A DNA stretch of 64,000 bases from CAZCSK01 sp964501265 (GCA_964501265.1 CAZCSK010000001.1:1-64000), one strand, 5' to 3'; numbered from the stretch's first letter, positions 39,900 through 49,191 are shown. The notes: a model not told the origin generated them from the sequence alone. Numbers and translations: made by a program.

Positions 39900-42205
39900 T
39901 GCTGAACCGCCTGCTTCCAAAGGGTTCGAGCCTTAGGACCATCGTCTTTTCAGTCGGAGCATTGCTACTTCTGTTGCTCTTTGCGCTATTTGGTCTCCCG
40001 AAGCCCACGCCCCCAGGCATCATCGTCTTCGGACTTGTCGTCGGCGCCCAAGACGCTCTGCTGGCGGCGGGGATCATCCTCATCTTCCGCAGCGCCAGGA
40101 TTATCAACTTCTCAGCAGCAGTGCTCGGCGGCGTCGGGGCCACCATGATGTTCAACTTCGCGGGACTTCTGGAGTGGCCGTTCGTCATCAGTCTCATCAT
40201 TGGCCTCTTAACTGCGACGGTGTTCGGCCTGCTCGTGGAAGTGATTTTTGTTCAAAGATTCTTCAACGCGCCCCGCCTAGCCCTCACCGTCGTGACCATC
40301 GTCCTGGCAACCACGATTGAGCCCGCCAAAAGCATGATCGCCAAGATTCCCATCTTTCCCGATCCACGCGACGCGGGCATCGACCTAAAACTTCAGACGG
40401 GCAAGATTCCCTTGCCGTTTGAATCGTTCAAGATCGAACTCTTCCCCTTCAGGTTCGGGTTCGCGGAGGTCTTCACGATCGTTACCGTGTTTCTTGCTTT
40501 TGCCGGGCTTGCACTTTTCTTCAAGTACAGCAAGCAAGGGGCTCGGGTCCGCGGTGCGTCCGAAAACTCCGACCGGGCCCTGATGATGGGAATCAACGTC
40601 CGGCTTCTGTCGACCATGGTCTGGGGGATAGCGGCTTTCCTTGCCGGATTGTCCGCAATCACTTCTGGGATGACTTTCTCATTCTCGGGGGCCGGATCGG
40701 GGGATGTGTCCAAGCTGCTTCCGGCCTTGGCCGGCGCCGTCATAGGGCGAATGAGAAACTTGCCGGTCACGGTCTTCGCGATGCTCGGAATCGGCATCCT
40801 TCAACAGTCCGTTTCGTGGTCGTTTCCGGAGACCACCGTTCTCGATCTGCTGATGCTCGTCATTCTGGCCGGTGGCCTCATCTTGCAACGCAAGAAGATC
40901 GTTCGCGGAGAAGAGGACGCCTCTTCCTGGGAAGCGACCAAAGAGATTCGTCCGACTCCTCGCGAGCTCACGGCCGTCCCGAGTATCCGGCGCATGCGGC
41001 GTATCCTCATGGGCCTGGGGCTCATCGTGCTGATCGTCTTCCCGCTGGCCACATCTCCTGCGCAAATAAATCTCGCCGGCCTGATTGCCATCTACGCAAT
41101 CATTGCTCTGTCCTTGGTGGTCTTGACAGGGTGGGGAGGGCAGGTGAGTCTCGGTCAATTCGGTTTAGTGGCCGTGGCTGCAGTCGTGGGCGGAAAGCTC
41201 ACCAGCGACCTCCACATATCGTTTTGGATCGCGCTTCCATTGGTCTGCGCCTTCATGGCGGGATTCGCCGCCCTGGTTGGCTTGCCGGCTCTGCGAGTGA
41301 AGGGCATCTTCCTTGCAGTTACGACGCTCGCCTTTGCCGCGGCCGTCCAAAACGTTCTGTTCAACGAGAGCTACTTTGGTTGGCTCCTACCCGACCGCAT
41401 CGAACGCCCGCGGTTCTTTTTCCTGAGCTTCGGAAACGAGCGCAACTACTACTACCTCACCGTTGCATTTGCCCTTCTGGCGGCGCTGATGGTGAAGCGA
41501 CTTCGCAGCGCCAGAACCGGGCGAGTCCTGCTCGCTCTTCGCGAAGACGAGAAAGGCGTGCAAGCGTTCGGGATCAATCTCGTGCGCACACGGGTGGCGG
41601 TATTTGCCCTTTCGGGAGTGCTGGCGGGCCTCGCAGGAATGTTGTTCGTGCATCACCAGCGCGCGATCGACGCCGGTTCATTTGAAGCCAAAGTAAGCGT
41701 TGAGATGTTCATTATGGCCATGATTGGCGGCATCACTTCGGTGAGCGGCGCCCTGCTCGGGGCAATCTACATAGGATTGATCAACTTCTTCATGACCAAT
41801 CCCACGGCCAAGACCCTTGCCGGCGCCGGGGGCCTCCTGCTCCTGCTGATCTTCTCGCCAGGGGGGCTTTCGGCGATGCTTTACCAGGCGCGCGATGGCA
41901 TGCTCCGAATCATTGCTTCGCGAAGACAGATCATCGTGCCAAGTCTCTTTGAGGACTACGACCCAGAGGCAATCGCAAGGCGCAAGGTTCCCTTTGCGCC
42001 CCGATCTGAAGGAGAAGGCATTGATAGGATTCCGCTGGACCGCAGATACGCGAAGAAATCGGAACTCTATTTGACCCAGACCGAAAGGAAGCCGACGACA
42101 GCCGCGGCCCCCGCCGAATTAGGGGAGTTCGAACATCCTGACGCGACCAAGCGGAAAGAGTTGGCTGCTGCCATCACTCCGGCCGACGGAGGATCGGGCG
42201 AATGA
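39899..42205 (+). CDS. Fused LivH-LivM permease of a HAAT-type ABC importer
   Basis: This 768-residue membrane protein carries both permease halves. Residues ~1-320 are LivH-like (SARIINFSAAVLGGVGATMMFN; ARVRGASENSDRALMMGINV; SKLLPALAGAVIGRMRNLPV). After a charged linker (~325-365), residues ~366-675 are LivM-like (YAIIALSLVVLTGWGGQVSLGQFG; LLALREDEKGVQAFGINL; IGGITSVSGALLGAIYI). A ~100-residue cytoplasmic tail follows. LivH and LivM are usually separate genes. It starts at ATG 39899 and overlaps the MFS-ABC fusion gene by ATGA. Together these would form a branched-chain-amino-acid-type importer core; the substrate is not known. Confidence 0.9.
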   Translation: MLNRLLPKGSSLRTIVFSVGALLLLLLFALFGLPKPTPPGIIVFGLVVGAQDALLAAGIILIFRSARIINFSAAVLGGVGATMMFNFAGLLEWPFVISLIIGLLTATVFGLLVEVIFVQRFFNAPRLALTVVTIVLATTIEPAKSMIAKIPIFPDPRDAGIDLKLQTGKIPLPFESFKIELFPFRFGFAEVFTIVTVFLAFAGLALFFKYSKQGARVRGASENSDRALMMGINVRLLSTMVWGIAAFLAGLSAITSGMTFSFSGAGSGDVSKLLPALAGAVIGRMRNLPVTVFAMLGIGILQQSVSWSFPETTVLDLLMLVILAGGLILQRKKIVRGEEDASSWEATKEIRPTPRELTAVPSIRRMRRILMGLGLIVLIVFPLATSPAQINLAGLIAIYAIIALSLVVLTGWGGQVSLGQFGLVAVAAVVGGKLTSDLHISFWIALPLVCAFMAGFAALVGLPALRVKGIFLAVTTLAFAAAVQNVLFNESYFGWLLPDRIERPRFFFLSFGNERNYYYLTVAFALLAALMVKRLRSARTGRVLLALREDEKGVQAFGINLVRTRVAVFALSGVLAGLAGMLFVHHQRAIDAGSFEAKVSVEMFIMAMIGGITSVSGALLGAIYIGLINFFMTNPTAKTLAGAGGLLLLLIFSPGGLSAMLYQARDGMLRIIASRRQIIVPSLFEDYDPEAIARRKVPFAPRSEGEGIDRIPLDRRYAKKSELYLTQTERKPTTAAAPAELGEFEHPDATKRKELAAAITPADGGSGE

Positions 42206-45200
42206 AGAGAAAGAACAAGAACGAGCCGAACGCCTACGGTTCACCACCTTCGACGCCGGTTCAATCGACAGTTGCTCCCGAAGATGCCACCCCGCAGGAC
42301 GGTAACGGCGCGGTCAGCCCAGAGACTTTTCACGTTGAAGTAGACCCCATGGTGCGAGATGCGCGGCGTGTTGACGGCGACCAACCTCCCGAAATCCGGA
42401 CCAAGATCTCGGTCCAAGACGTCAAATCGCAGATCAGGTTCAAAACCATCCTCACGGAAACTGGTAAAAGCTACAAGTTCATCAAGGCCACCAAGTACGG
42501 CGCTGGGCCGATGCTGATCGTCATGTTCGTGTCCTACGTCCAGAGCTTCGACAACAACATCATTGCGGCCATGGGGCCCGAATTGCGGCGGGAGTTTGGC
42601 ACGTCGCTTACGAGAATGTTCACAATCCAGAGCGTGGTCGGATTCTTCCTATTGATTGCCAGTCCACCCATCGGCTGGCTCTCAGACAGAACACGACACC
42701 GGGCCCACCTGGTTGGAATCAGTTCCATTCTGTCGGGTATTGCCACCGTGGGAAGTACTTTCACGCGCGGTATCGGGTCCTTTTCGGCGGCGAGGGGAAT
42801 CAACACGTTTAGCGAACAAATCGGCAATGTTCCTCTGGGGGCCCTCAGCCTCGACTACTACCCGGTGGAAGCAAGAGGCAGGATTGTTTCTTTCAAGGAA
42901 GTAGCGACCCAGCTGCCCGAGTTGATTACTGGCCTGGTGGTAGCGTTTATAGTTACTCGGTTCGGCTGGAGGGGTCCAGTAAGGCTTGTTGGTCCCCTGC
43001 TGATTGCCAGCGGTCTTTTTGCCGCCTTCAAACTGCCGGAACCGGTCAGGGGCTACTGGGAGCGTCTGCGCCTGGGAATGCGAGAAGACCTTGCCTCCGA
43101 GCCGGATCCTCCAATCGGTTTGGGGGAGGCGTTCCGGACAATCTTCGCCGTTCGGACTATTCGCCGAACCTTTATTGCCGGCCCACTGAAGGCCGTTGGG
43201 CTATCAGGGTTCAAGCTTCTGCCCTTCTTCTTGTTGGAGCAGTTCAGTTTGAACCCTTTTCAGAGGTCGCTGCTCGGGATTCCTACGCAGATTCTTGGGT
43301 TGTTCGCAATCGTAATAGGAGGCACCCTGACGGATCAGCTCATTCGCAAACGTCCTGGCAAGATGCTAATGGTCACCGCCGGCATGAGCGCGGCAAGCAT
43401 CGTTTCCACGATCATTATTGTCGCCTTCCCGAGCATCGTATTGATCATCTTTTTCGGGATGCTATTTACCGTTGCCCATTCTTTCATCGCCCCCTCGATG
43501 ACAACTGTTGGAAGCCTCGTTATTCCACCGCGAGTTCGAGGAGCATTCGTTGGTGTTGCTTCGATCATGGGCCTTCCCTTATTACTTCTCGGTCCGCTGG
43601 CGCCCTATCTTGCCGACAAATATGGCCTGCGCTGGGGCATTGTCATGCTGACCCCACTCGCGTTCCTGGGAACGTTCATATCCGCCTCCGCCGCACCCCT
43701 GTTCGAGGTCGACATGCGCGCAGCACTAGCCTCAGCCAACGCAACTAACGCATACCGCAAGGCCAAAGAAGAAGGCCGGATCAAGCTCCTGCTCTGCAAG
43801 GACCTGGACGTCCACTACGGCACCGTGCAGATTCTCTTCAACGTCGACTTCGAGGTCGATCAGGGCGAGACGGTTGCCCTTCTGGGAACAAACGGCGCCG
43901 GCAAATCGACACTGCTAAGGGCCGTCAGCGGAATTGCCCATGCTTCCAACGGCGCCATTTTATATGAGGGACGCAACATCACCCACATTCCCCCGCATGA
44001 GATTGCGAGAATGGGCATCGTTCACATGCCAGGGGGCCGCGGCGTGTTCCCCTCCCTTACGGTCAAGGAGAACCTGGAGTTCGCAATCTCGGAGCTTGAG
44101 GAAGAGGAGGCAAAGCAAAGACTGGCCCAAGTGTTCGAGTACTTTCCGAAACTGAGGGATTTGTACGGCACCAATGCTGGACTGCTTTCAGGCGGGGAGC
44201 AGCAGATGGTGGCCCTTGCTCAAGCGTTTCTTGCAAAGCCGCGCCTGCTGATGATCGACGAACTCTCATTGGGACTCTCCCCTGCGGTGGTTTCGCAGTT
44301 GCTCGAGATCGTCAAGATCATCGCAGCGCAGGGAACGACGGTCATCTTGGTCGAGCAATCGGTCAACGTGGCGCTCACCGTCGCCGAACGGGCAGTATTC
44401 ATGGAGAAGGGCGAGATCAAGTTCGACGGCCCAACCGCTGACCTTCTTAACAGGCCAGACATCATGAGGGCGATCTACCTTAAGGGCTCCGCTGGCCTAA
44501 CCGAGGGCGGGTCTGAGGCCAAGAGACTTCTCGAAGAAGCCAAAATCAAAGGTGAGTCTCACGTGATTTTGGAGCTGCAAGGCCTGGCCAAGACCTACGG
44601 AGGAGTAACGGCCGTTGACAACGTTGATCTGGTAATCAATGAAGGAGAGGCCATCGGTTTCATCGGTCCCAACGGGGCTGGAAAGACCACGCTGTTCGAC
44701 TTGATCAGCGGCTACGTGCCACCTGATTCAGGAAAGGTCATCTACGACGGAGTAGACATAACCAAGCTCGGAGCAGACAAACGCGCCAAGCTCAAATTGA
44801 TTAGAAGATTCCAGGAAGGGCGGCTGTTCCCATCGCTCACCGTTTTCGAGGCGATCTGCGTCGCACTGGATCAGGGGATGGAAGTACGCAGCACCTTCGT
44901 CACTGCTCTGCAGGTGCCCGCCGTACGCAAAGCGGAAGGCCGGGTCAGGGCGCGGGCGGAGCGACTCATCGGGATCCTCGAACTCGGCTCCTACCGCGAC
45001 AAGTTCGTGAACGAGCTTTCCACGGGCTTAAAGCGCGTTGTCGATCTTGCCTGCGTGCTCGCCGCGAAGCCGCGCGTCCTGCTTCTCGACGAGCCCTCAT
45101 CGGGAATCGCTCAAGCGGAAGCCGAGGGGCTGGTGCCCCTCCTGCGGCGAGTGCGGTACGAGACCGGATGCACGTTGTTGATAATCGAGCACGACATGCC

Positions 45201-45402
45201 ATTGATCTCGAAGGTTGCAGACGAGCTTGTTGCCATGATCTCAGGAGCCGTAATCACCAGGGGCAAGCCAGACGAGGTTTTGAATCATCCCGATGTGGTC
45301 GAGGCCTACCTCGGGAATAGTGAAGCTGCCCTAAATAGAAGTGGTTCGAAAAACTTACTCAAACTCGACGGGAGAAAGAAACTGAACGGGGGGACGAAGT
45401 AG
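42202..45402 (+). CDS. MFS transporter fused to LivF- and LivG-type ATPases
   Basis: This 1066-residue protein has three parts. Residues 1-95 are a polar N-terminus. Residues ~96-500 are a twelve-helix MFS domain (GWLSDRTRHRAHL loop after helix 2, RGRIVSFKEVATQLPE, GPLAPYLADKYGLRWG). Residues ~530-770 are a LivF-like ATPase with Walker A GTNGAGKST, signature LSGGEQQM, Walker B LLMIDELSLGLSP and VEQ in the switch. Residues ~790-1045 are a LivG-like ATPase with Walker A GPNGAGKTT, a degenerate signature LSTGLKR, Walker B VLLLDEPSSG and IIEHDM. The reading frame is continuous, with no sign of frameshift. It would supply both ATPases to the fused permease upstream. The role of the MFS part is unknown. 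Confidence 0.88.
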   Translation: MKRKNKNEPNAYGSPPSTPVQSTVAPEDATPQDGNGAVSPETFHVEVDPMVRDARRVDGDQPPEIRTKISVQDVKSQIRFKTILTETGKSYKFIKATKYGAGPMLIVMFVSYVQSFDNNIIAAMGPELRREFGTSLTRMFTIQSVVGFFLLIASPPIGWLSDRTRHRAHLVGISSILSGIATVGSTFTRGIGSFSAARGINTFSEQIGNVPLGALSLDYYPVEARGRIVSFKEVATQLPELITGLVVAFIVTRFGWRGPVRLVGPLLIASGLFAAFKLPEPVRGYWERLRLGMREDLASEPDPPIGLGEAFRTIFAVRTIRRTFIAGPLKAVGLSGFKLLPFFLLEQFSLNPFQRSLLGIPTQILGLFAIVIGGTLTDQLIRKRPGKMLMVTAGMSAASIVSTIIIVAFPSIVLIIFFGMLFTVAHSFIAPSMTTVGSLVIPPRVRGAFVGVASIMGLPLLLLGPLAPYLADKYGLRWGIVMLTPLAFLGTFISASAAPLFEVDMRAALASANATNAYRKAKEEGRIKLLLCKDLDVHYGTVQILFNVDFEVDQGETVALLGTNGAGKSTLLRAVSGIAHASNGAILYEGRNITHIPPHEIARMGIVHMPGGRGVFPSLTVKENLEFAISELEEEEAKQRLAQVFEYFPKLRDLYGTNAGLLSGGEQQMVALAQAFLAKPRLLMIDELSLGLSPAVVSQLLEIVKIIAAQGTTVILVEQSVNVALTVAERAVFMEKGEIKFDGPTADLLNRPDIMRAIYLKGSAGLTEGGSEAKRLLEEAKIKGESHVILELQGLAKTYGGVTAVDNVDLVINEGEAIGFIGPNGAGKTTLFDLISGYVPPDSGKVIYDGVDITKLGADKRAKLKLIRRFQEGRLFPSLTVFEAICVALDQGMEVRSTFVTALQVPAVRKAEGRVRARAERLIGILELGSYRDKFVNELSTGLKRVVDLACVLAAKPRVLLLDEPSSGIAQAEAEGLVPLLRRVRYETGCTLLIIEHDMPLISKVADELVAMISGAVITRGKPDEVLNHPDVVEAYLGNSEAALNRSGSKNLLKLDGRKKLNGGTK

Positions 45403-45891
45403 ATGAGAAAGTTCGTTACTTTATTGCTTGTGTTGCTGATGACGCTCGGCGCTTGCGCCAGCGAAAAAGGTGTTGGTACGGGCCTGAAAGGTATTGAGGA
45501 AGGGGAAGAGGGCGACCGTATAGGAACGATCAAGAAGAGTCCCGCGGCGAAGCCCTCCCCCACGGCGGCGGCCCAGCAATCCCCTCCTCCGCCAGCCCAA
45601 ACGAAGCCCGCGGCGACCCAAGCACCAAAGGCGCCAACCATTCCGATGGAGATCACCGCCCAGGGATACAAGCCGTTCAACCCTCGGGTCTTCAAGGGAA
45701 CGACCCTAAAGGTCACGAACAACGACAACCAGGCCAGGTCCATGACTTCCGATCAGGCCGGAGTCTTCGATTCAGGAATGATCGCCCCCGGGGGAACCTG
45801 GACCTACGTGGCGAACACGGTGGGGGAATTCAACTTCCATGACGAAACTCGGCCCTTCATCGTCGGAAAGCTCGAAGTAATAGCGTCGTGA
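45403..45891 (+). CDS. Lipoprotein with degenerate cupredoxin-like domain
   Basis: This 162-residue protein has a signal sequence ending in the lipobox LGAC (Cys 18), a Pro/Ala/Lys-rich linker (about 45-78) and a C-terminal cupredoxin-like domain (about 80-162: KGTTLKVTNNDNQARSMTSD, FDSGMIAPGGTWTYVA, GEFNFHDETRPFIVGKLEV). The copper ligands of plastocyanin-like domains (His, then Cys-x-x-x-His-x-x-x-Met type) appear as Arg, Asp, Arg and Ile, so copper binding is unlikely. It starts immediately after the TAG of the MFS-ABC gene and overlaps the next gene by GTGA. Role probably structural or ligand-binding; unknown. Confidence 0.75.
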   Translation: MRKFVTLLLVLLMTLGACASEKGVGTGLKGIEEGEEGDRIGTIKKSPAAKPSPTAAAQQSPPPPAQTKPAATQAPKAPTIPMEITAQGYKPFNPRVFKGTTLKVTNNDNQARSMTSDQAGVFDSGMIAPGGTWTYVANTVGEFNFHDETRPFIVGKLEVIAS

Positions 45892-46436
45892 GACCGAGGC
45901 GGTCCCCGAACCCCCCGCCCCGCGCAATGTGTGCTCTTGCGCTGGGAGCAGTCGTTATCGTCGCCCTCGGCGGATGCGGGCCCACTCCGGGCCAGGCGAG
46001 AGTTCCGGGCGCGGGCGCGGGGGCCGGTGAGGTGGCGCCCGATGCCGTCCCTCCCGTCATTCTCGGCCTTCAAAGCGCAGAGGAGAATGTTTCGACACAG
46101 TTCGAAGAGGCCAAGAACCGCGCATATGTCAGTTCGGTGAGGATGTGGAGCCTGCGGGAAGGGAAGGCGCTTAAGGCCACTGTTCAGGTTGCGCGCTTTT
46201 CTGCAGACGCAAGCCCTGAGAAGGTGGATTTTCGCCGGACGGTCGTAGCGCAAGTTGGACAGACTGCCCCGCGAACGCGCTTTATCGGCGGTGACATCGT
46301 CTATGTGACTGCAGCGAACAAACAGGCAATCTTTATGTGGTTCAGAAATATCGACTTCGTCCTGCTGAGCGTGTCGGCGGAATATCCCAACCCGCGGGCG
46401 CTCATGCGGGCTGCCTTAAGCGAAGTGAAGCCATGA
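45888..46436 (+). CDS. Small predicted lipoprotein
   Basis: This 182-residue protein starts at GTG 45888 inside the preceding stop (GTGA). A hydrophobic segment ends at LGGC (about residues 26-29), a good lipobox, followed by a Gly/Ala/Pro spacer. The mature part (GLQSAEENVSTQFEEAKNRAYVSSVRMWSLREGKALKATVQVARF; VYVTAANKQAIFMWFRNIDFVLLSVS) looks like an alpha/beta domain of unknown family. It is one of four lipoproteins in this run. Nothing in it points to a specific function. Confidence 0.7.
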   Translation: MRPRRSPNPPPRAMCALALGAVVIVALGGCGPTPGQARVPGAGAGAGEVAPDAVPPVILGLQSAEENVSTQFEEAKNRAYVSSVRMWSLREGKALKATVQVARFSADASPEKVDFRRTVVAQVGQTAPRTRFIGGDIVYVTAANKQAIFMWFRNIDFVLLSVSAEYPNPRALMRAALSEVKP

Positions 46437-47539
46437 GGCGGCTTTGCGTTTTACTGATACTCGCGACTCTTGTCGCATGCAGTGGGAACAAGAAGGGTGA
46501 GGTTAAAACAGAGGACATATCCGACCTCGCAGAAAAGACCACCCTGTCACCAAGAAGCTACTCCTTCAGCCGTGAAGTTCCGAGGCGCCAAGGTGGGCCC
46601 GTAACTCTGACCGTATCGGGACTTGTGGAAGATGACTACAAATACACGGGAACCGTCGCGATCAACAAGGAAATCGTTTACGAGGAAGTCGTTTTGGACG
46701 ATGCAAGGTTTCTGCGGCTTGCCAACGCAAGCCTTCTGGAAACGGTTGCGATCTTGAGACGGTTCGATGCCCCGGTGGCCGAAGCGCAAAGGGCCGCTGG
46801 CTTTGCCGACCCCGCGACCGAGGCCGTCCTTCTGTCTGGAGGCTGGGTCTTCGATCCCCAAGGGGCCCCCCAAGAATTCGGCGGCGACACCGGCGCCAGT
46901 CCCCTCGATGCAAGGGAAGTGCTGTTTCGCTCTCGGTTCCTCGAGACGCTGCCTGCTTACCTCGCAAAGGGCGGAACCTCTGTCGAATGGAATCCGGAAG
47001 CCGCCTTCTATATCCCCAATGACGACAAGTTCCCACCGAAAGAGAGAAAGAGTCTGAACGAGGAGTTCATAGACCCGTTCAAATCGGATGGGAAGCGCTT
47101 CGACGTCCTGCCGAAACCCTTTGACCCCAGCATCACTCCCACCAACTTGCGAGATGTCGAAGACTTCTTCATGTACGTATCGATATGGACGAATGACGGA
47201 CTGATCAGAAGAGTCGGAAGGGTGCTCGAGTTCCCCGACCTGGAGGATCCCGTTTACAAGGATTTCTTTCAGCCCCTGAAGAGCGGAACGACCGGGCAAG
47301 CGACCAAGGACTTTCTAAAATTCGTGCAGGACCTGAAAATACGAAGGATATTCAAGGATTTCTATGTCTTTGGCAAACATGGCACCGACGGTGCCCGCAT
47401 CGAGGCCCCGGCCAACCCCATCCGAGTCAATCTGAAGCCGGCTGCGCCGGTTGAAACCCGGGACCCACAAAGCGGGCCCGGTCCGAGTGAAACCCCGCAG
47501 GATCAGGCAAGCCCTGCTCCGGAGCCCCCCGCGGCCTAG
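46433..47539 (+). CDS. Predicted lipoprotein, unknown family
   Basis: This 368-residue protein starts at ATG 46433 (ATGA overlap). The signal sequence ends in the lipobox LVAC (about residues 13-16). The mature part contains a VTLTVSGLVEDDYKYTGTVAINKEIVYEEVVLDDARFLR segment, suggestive of LppX/LprG-like or LolA-like lipoprotein strands, and a repeated DFF(M/Q) and KDF pattern further on. The last 40 residues are Pro/Glu-rich. A lipid- or ligand-carrier function is only a weak structural guess. It precedes paralogue 7 by ten bases, so it is co-transcribed with the binding-protein-like genes. Confidence 0.7.
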   Translation: MRRLCVLLILATLVACSGNKKGEVKTEDISDLAEKTTLSPRSYSFSREVPRRQGGPVTLTVSGLVEDDYKYTGTVAINKEIVYEEVVLDDARFLRLANASLLETVAILRRFDAPVAEAQRAAGFADPATEAVLLSGGWVFDPQGAPQEFGGDTGASPLDAREVLFRSRFLETLPAYLAKGGTSVEWNPEAAFYIPNDDKFPPKERKSLNEEFIDPFKSDGKRFDVLPKPFDPSITPTNLRDVEDFFMYVSIWTNDGLIRRVGRVLEFPDLEDPVYKDFFQPLKSGTTGQATKDFLKFVQDLKIRRIFKDFYVFGKHGTDGARIEAPANPIRVNLKPAAPVETRDPQSGPGPSETPQDQASPAPEPPAA

Positions 47540-47549
47540 GATCTCTGAC

Positions 47550-49190
47550 GTGAGTTCGGACCAGCGGTCGAAACGGAGCACCCTGGTTCGCCGGTATCCG
47601 GCCCTCGCGCTGGTGCTGGCCGCTGCGGCCCTTGCTGTCCTGCTTCCTTCGGCCCTTACGGTTCCCCAATCCGGACCTTCAACTTTGGCCGAGTTCGCGC
47701 CTGTTCCCGGCTCGGGCCAAGGTCAGAGCGACGCAAAAGATTTTGGGGCTGGCCAGACCGGGGGCCTGGGGTTCGGCGCGGGCAGCGCAGAGGCCCAAAG
47801 AGGAATCCCCGAGGGAGCAAGTGCTCCAAGCCAAAAGGTCGCCCGCCTGAAGCGCTGCGTAGGCAGCCCGCCCCGGCAAACCGAAGATGAGCTTTCGCCC
47901 CCCTGTGTCGCCTTCTTTGAAGGCAGCAACCCGGGGTCCACCGCCAAGGGGGTGACGAAAGACGAGGTAAAGATTGCGATTCATGCCGAGGGCGACCAAA
48001 GTGGGTCGATCGTTGATTGCGCCCTCGCCCCCAAATCAGACGACTTGCCGCAGGTTCTCGCATGCAAGGCATACATGAAGTACTTCAACGATCGTTATCA
48101 GACTTATGGCCGAGTTGTCCACCTGTGGAACGCCAGCAAGTCCCTCGGCTCGGATGCAATTGATAGCAGGATTGGTCCATTCGCGTTCGGAAGCGCCTCG
48201 CTTACGGGCCCTTCATTGGCAAAGAAGAATGTCGTTACTGTGGGGTATCTGGGTCAGCTCCGGCGACCGTACCGAGATAATGCACCCATGTTCATGACCT
48301 TTCGCCCTGACTACGAGGACGACATGCGGATCGCGGCGAGCTACGTTTGCTTAAGACTAGCCGGTCGCAAGGCTCAACACAGCGGCAATCCTCTCGATCA
48401 AGATAAAGTCCGGGTATTCGGAGCATGGACGAGCTTTGCAGGAAGCGGCACTCGGGCCGAACTACTGATCAAAGACATACGCGAGCTGTGCGGACAGGAG
48501 ATCAAAGTCACGGTCGTGGGCGATGACCGCAACGGCACCACCAAGATGCAGACCGACGGAGTCACTACCGTCATCGCCATGGATGGTGTGCTTGTCACTT
48601 CAGCTGCCACCGTAACCGCTAGCGGCCACGGCTATTTTCCGGAATGGATGATCCTGGGTAATTCAGCTATCCTGGCGCTCGACACGAATTCGGAGGCGCG
48701 TAAGCAGCACCCCGCCCAGTGGAAAAACTCCTTTGGTATGACTCTTGATTATCGCCGGCTTATCATGAGCGAGCAGAATTGGTTCAAAGCTTATCGTGAA
48801 GGGTGCCTAGACTGCCCCGTCCCCGGGACCGCGGCTCAGGGCACCGACATCCCGTTTCTCTACGACATGCTAAACCTCCTCTTCTGGGGCATTCAAGCGT
48901 CGGGGCCGCGGCTGACACCACAGAACATGGACTTGGGGCTCCACGCGATACCTGCGCGGCCAAGCTCGGATCCGTACCGTCCAGCCGCGTATTTCGCTCC
49001 CGGGAACTGGACGTTCGTGAAGGACGCAATGCCGATCTGGTGGGACGCCACCGGCCAGCCCCCTGGATCTCCGACTCGCGGTTGTTACCGCCTTCCAAGT
49101 GAGGGTCGTCGTTTCCGAGCGAACGAATGGCCATCTGGCGATGCCCTGGTGAAAGCTGACGGACCATGCCAAGGCGATCCCATTAACTAA
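47550..49190 (+). CDS. Exported ten-cysteine binding-protein-like protein, paralogue 7 (operon copy)
   Basis: This 546-residue member starts at GTG 47550, ten bases after the preceding lipoprotein gene; the longer frame from 47451 overlaps that gene and is not used. VRRYPALALVLAAAALAVLLPSAL is followed by the TVPQSGPSTLAEFAPVPG anchor motif. The body has KGVTKDEV, YFNDRYQTYGR, GYFPEWMILG and WKNSFGMTLDYRR, and the end has YFAPGNWTFVKDAMPIWWD. All ten cysteines are kept (7/8 as GCLDC). Being in the transporter operon, it is the best candidate for the cognate binding subunit of the fused ABC core. Ligand unknown. Confidence 0.82.
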   Translation: MSSDQRSKRSTLVRRYPALALVLAAAALAVLLPSALTVPQSGPSTLAEFAPVPGSGQGQSDAKDFGAGQTGGLGFGAGSAEAQRGIPEGASAPSQKVARLKRCVGSPPRQTEDELSPPCVAFFEGSNPGSTAKGVTKDEVKIAIHAEGDQSGSIVDCALAPKSDDLPQVLACKAYMKYFNDRYQTYGRVVHLWNASKSLGSDAIDSRIGPFAFGSASLTGPSLAKKNVVTVGYLGQLRRPYRDNAPMFMTFRPDYEDDMRIAASYVCLRLAGRKAQHSGNPLDQDKVRVFGAWTSFAGSGTRAELLIKDIRELCGQEIKVTVVGDDRNGTTKMQTDGVTTVIAMDGVLVTSAATVTASGHGYFPEWMILGNSAILALDTNSEARKQHPAQWKNSFGMTLDYRRLIMSEQNWFKAYREGCLDCPVPGTAAQGTDIPFLYDMLNLLFWGIQASGPRLTPQNMDLGLHAIPARPSSDPYRPAAYFAPGNWTFVKDAMPIWWDATGQPPGSPTRGCYRLPSEGRRFRANEWPSGDALVKADGPCQGDPIN

Positions 49191-49191
49191 C

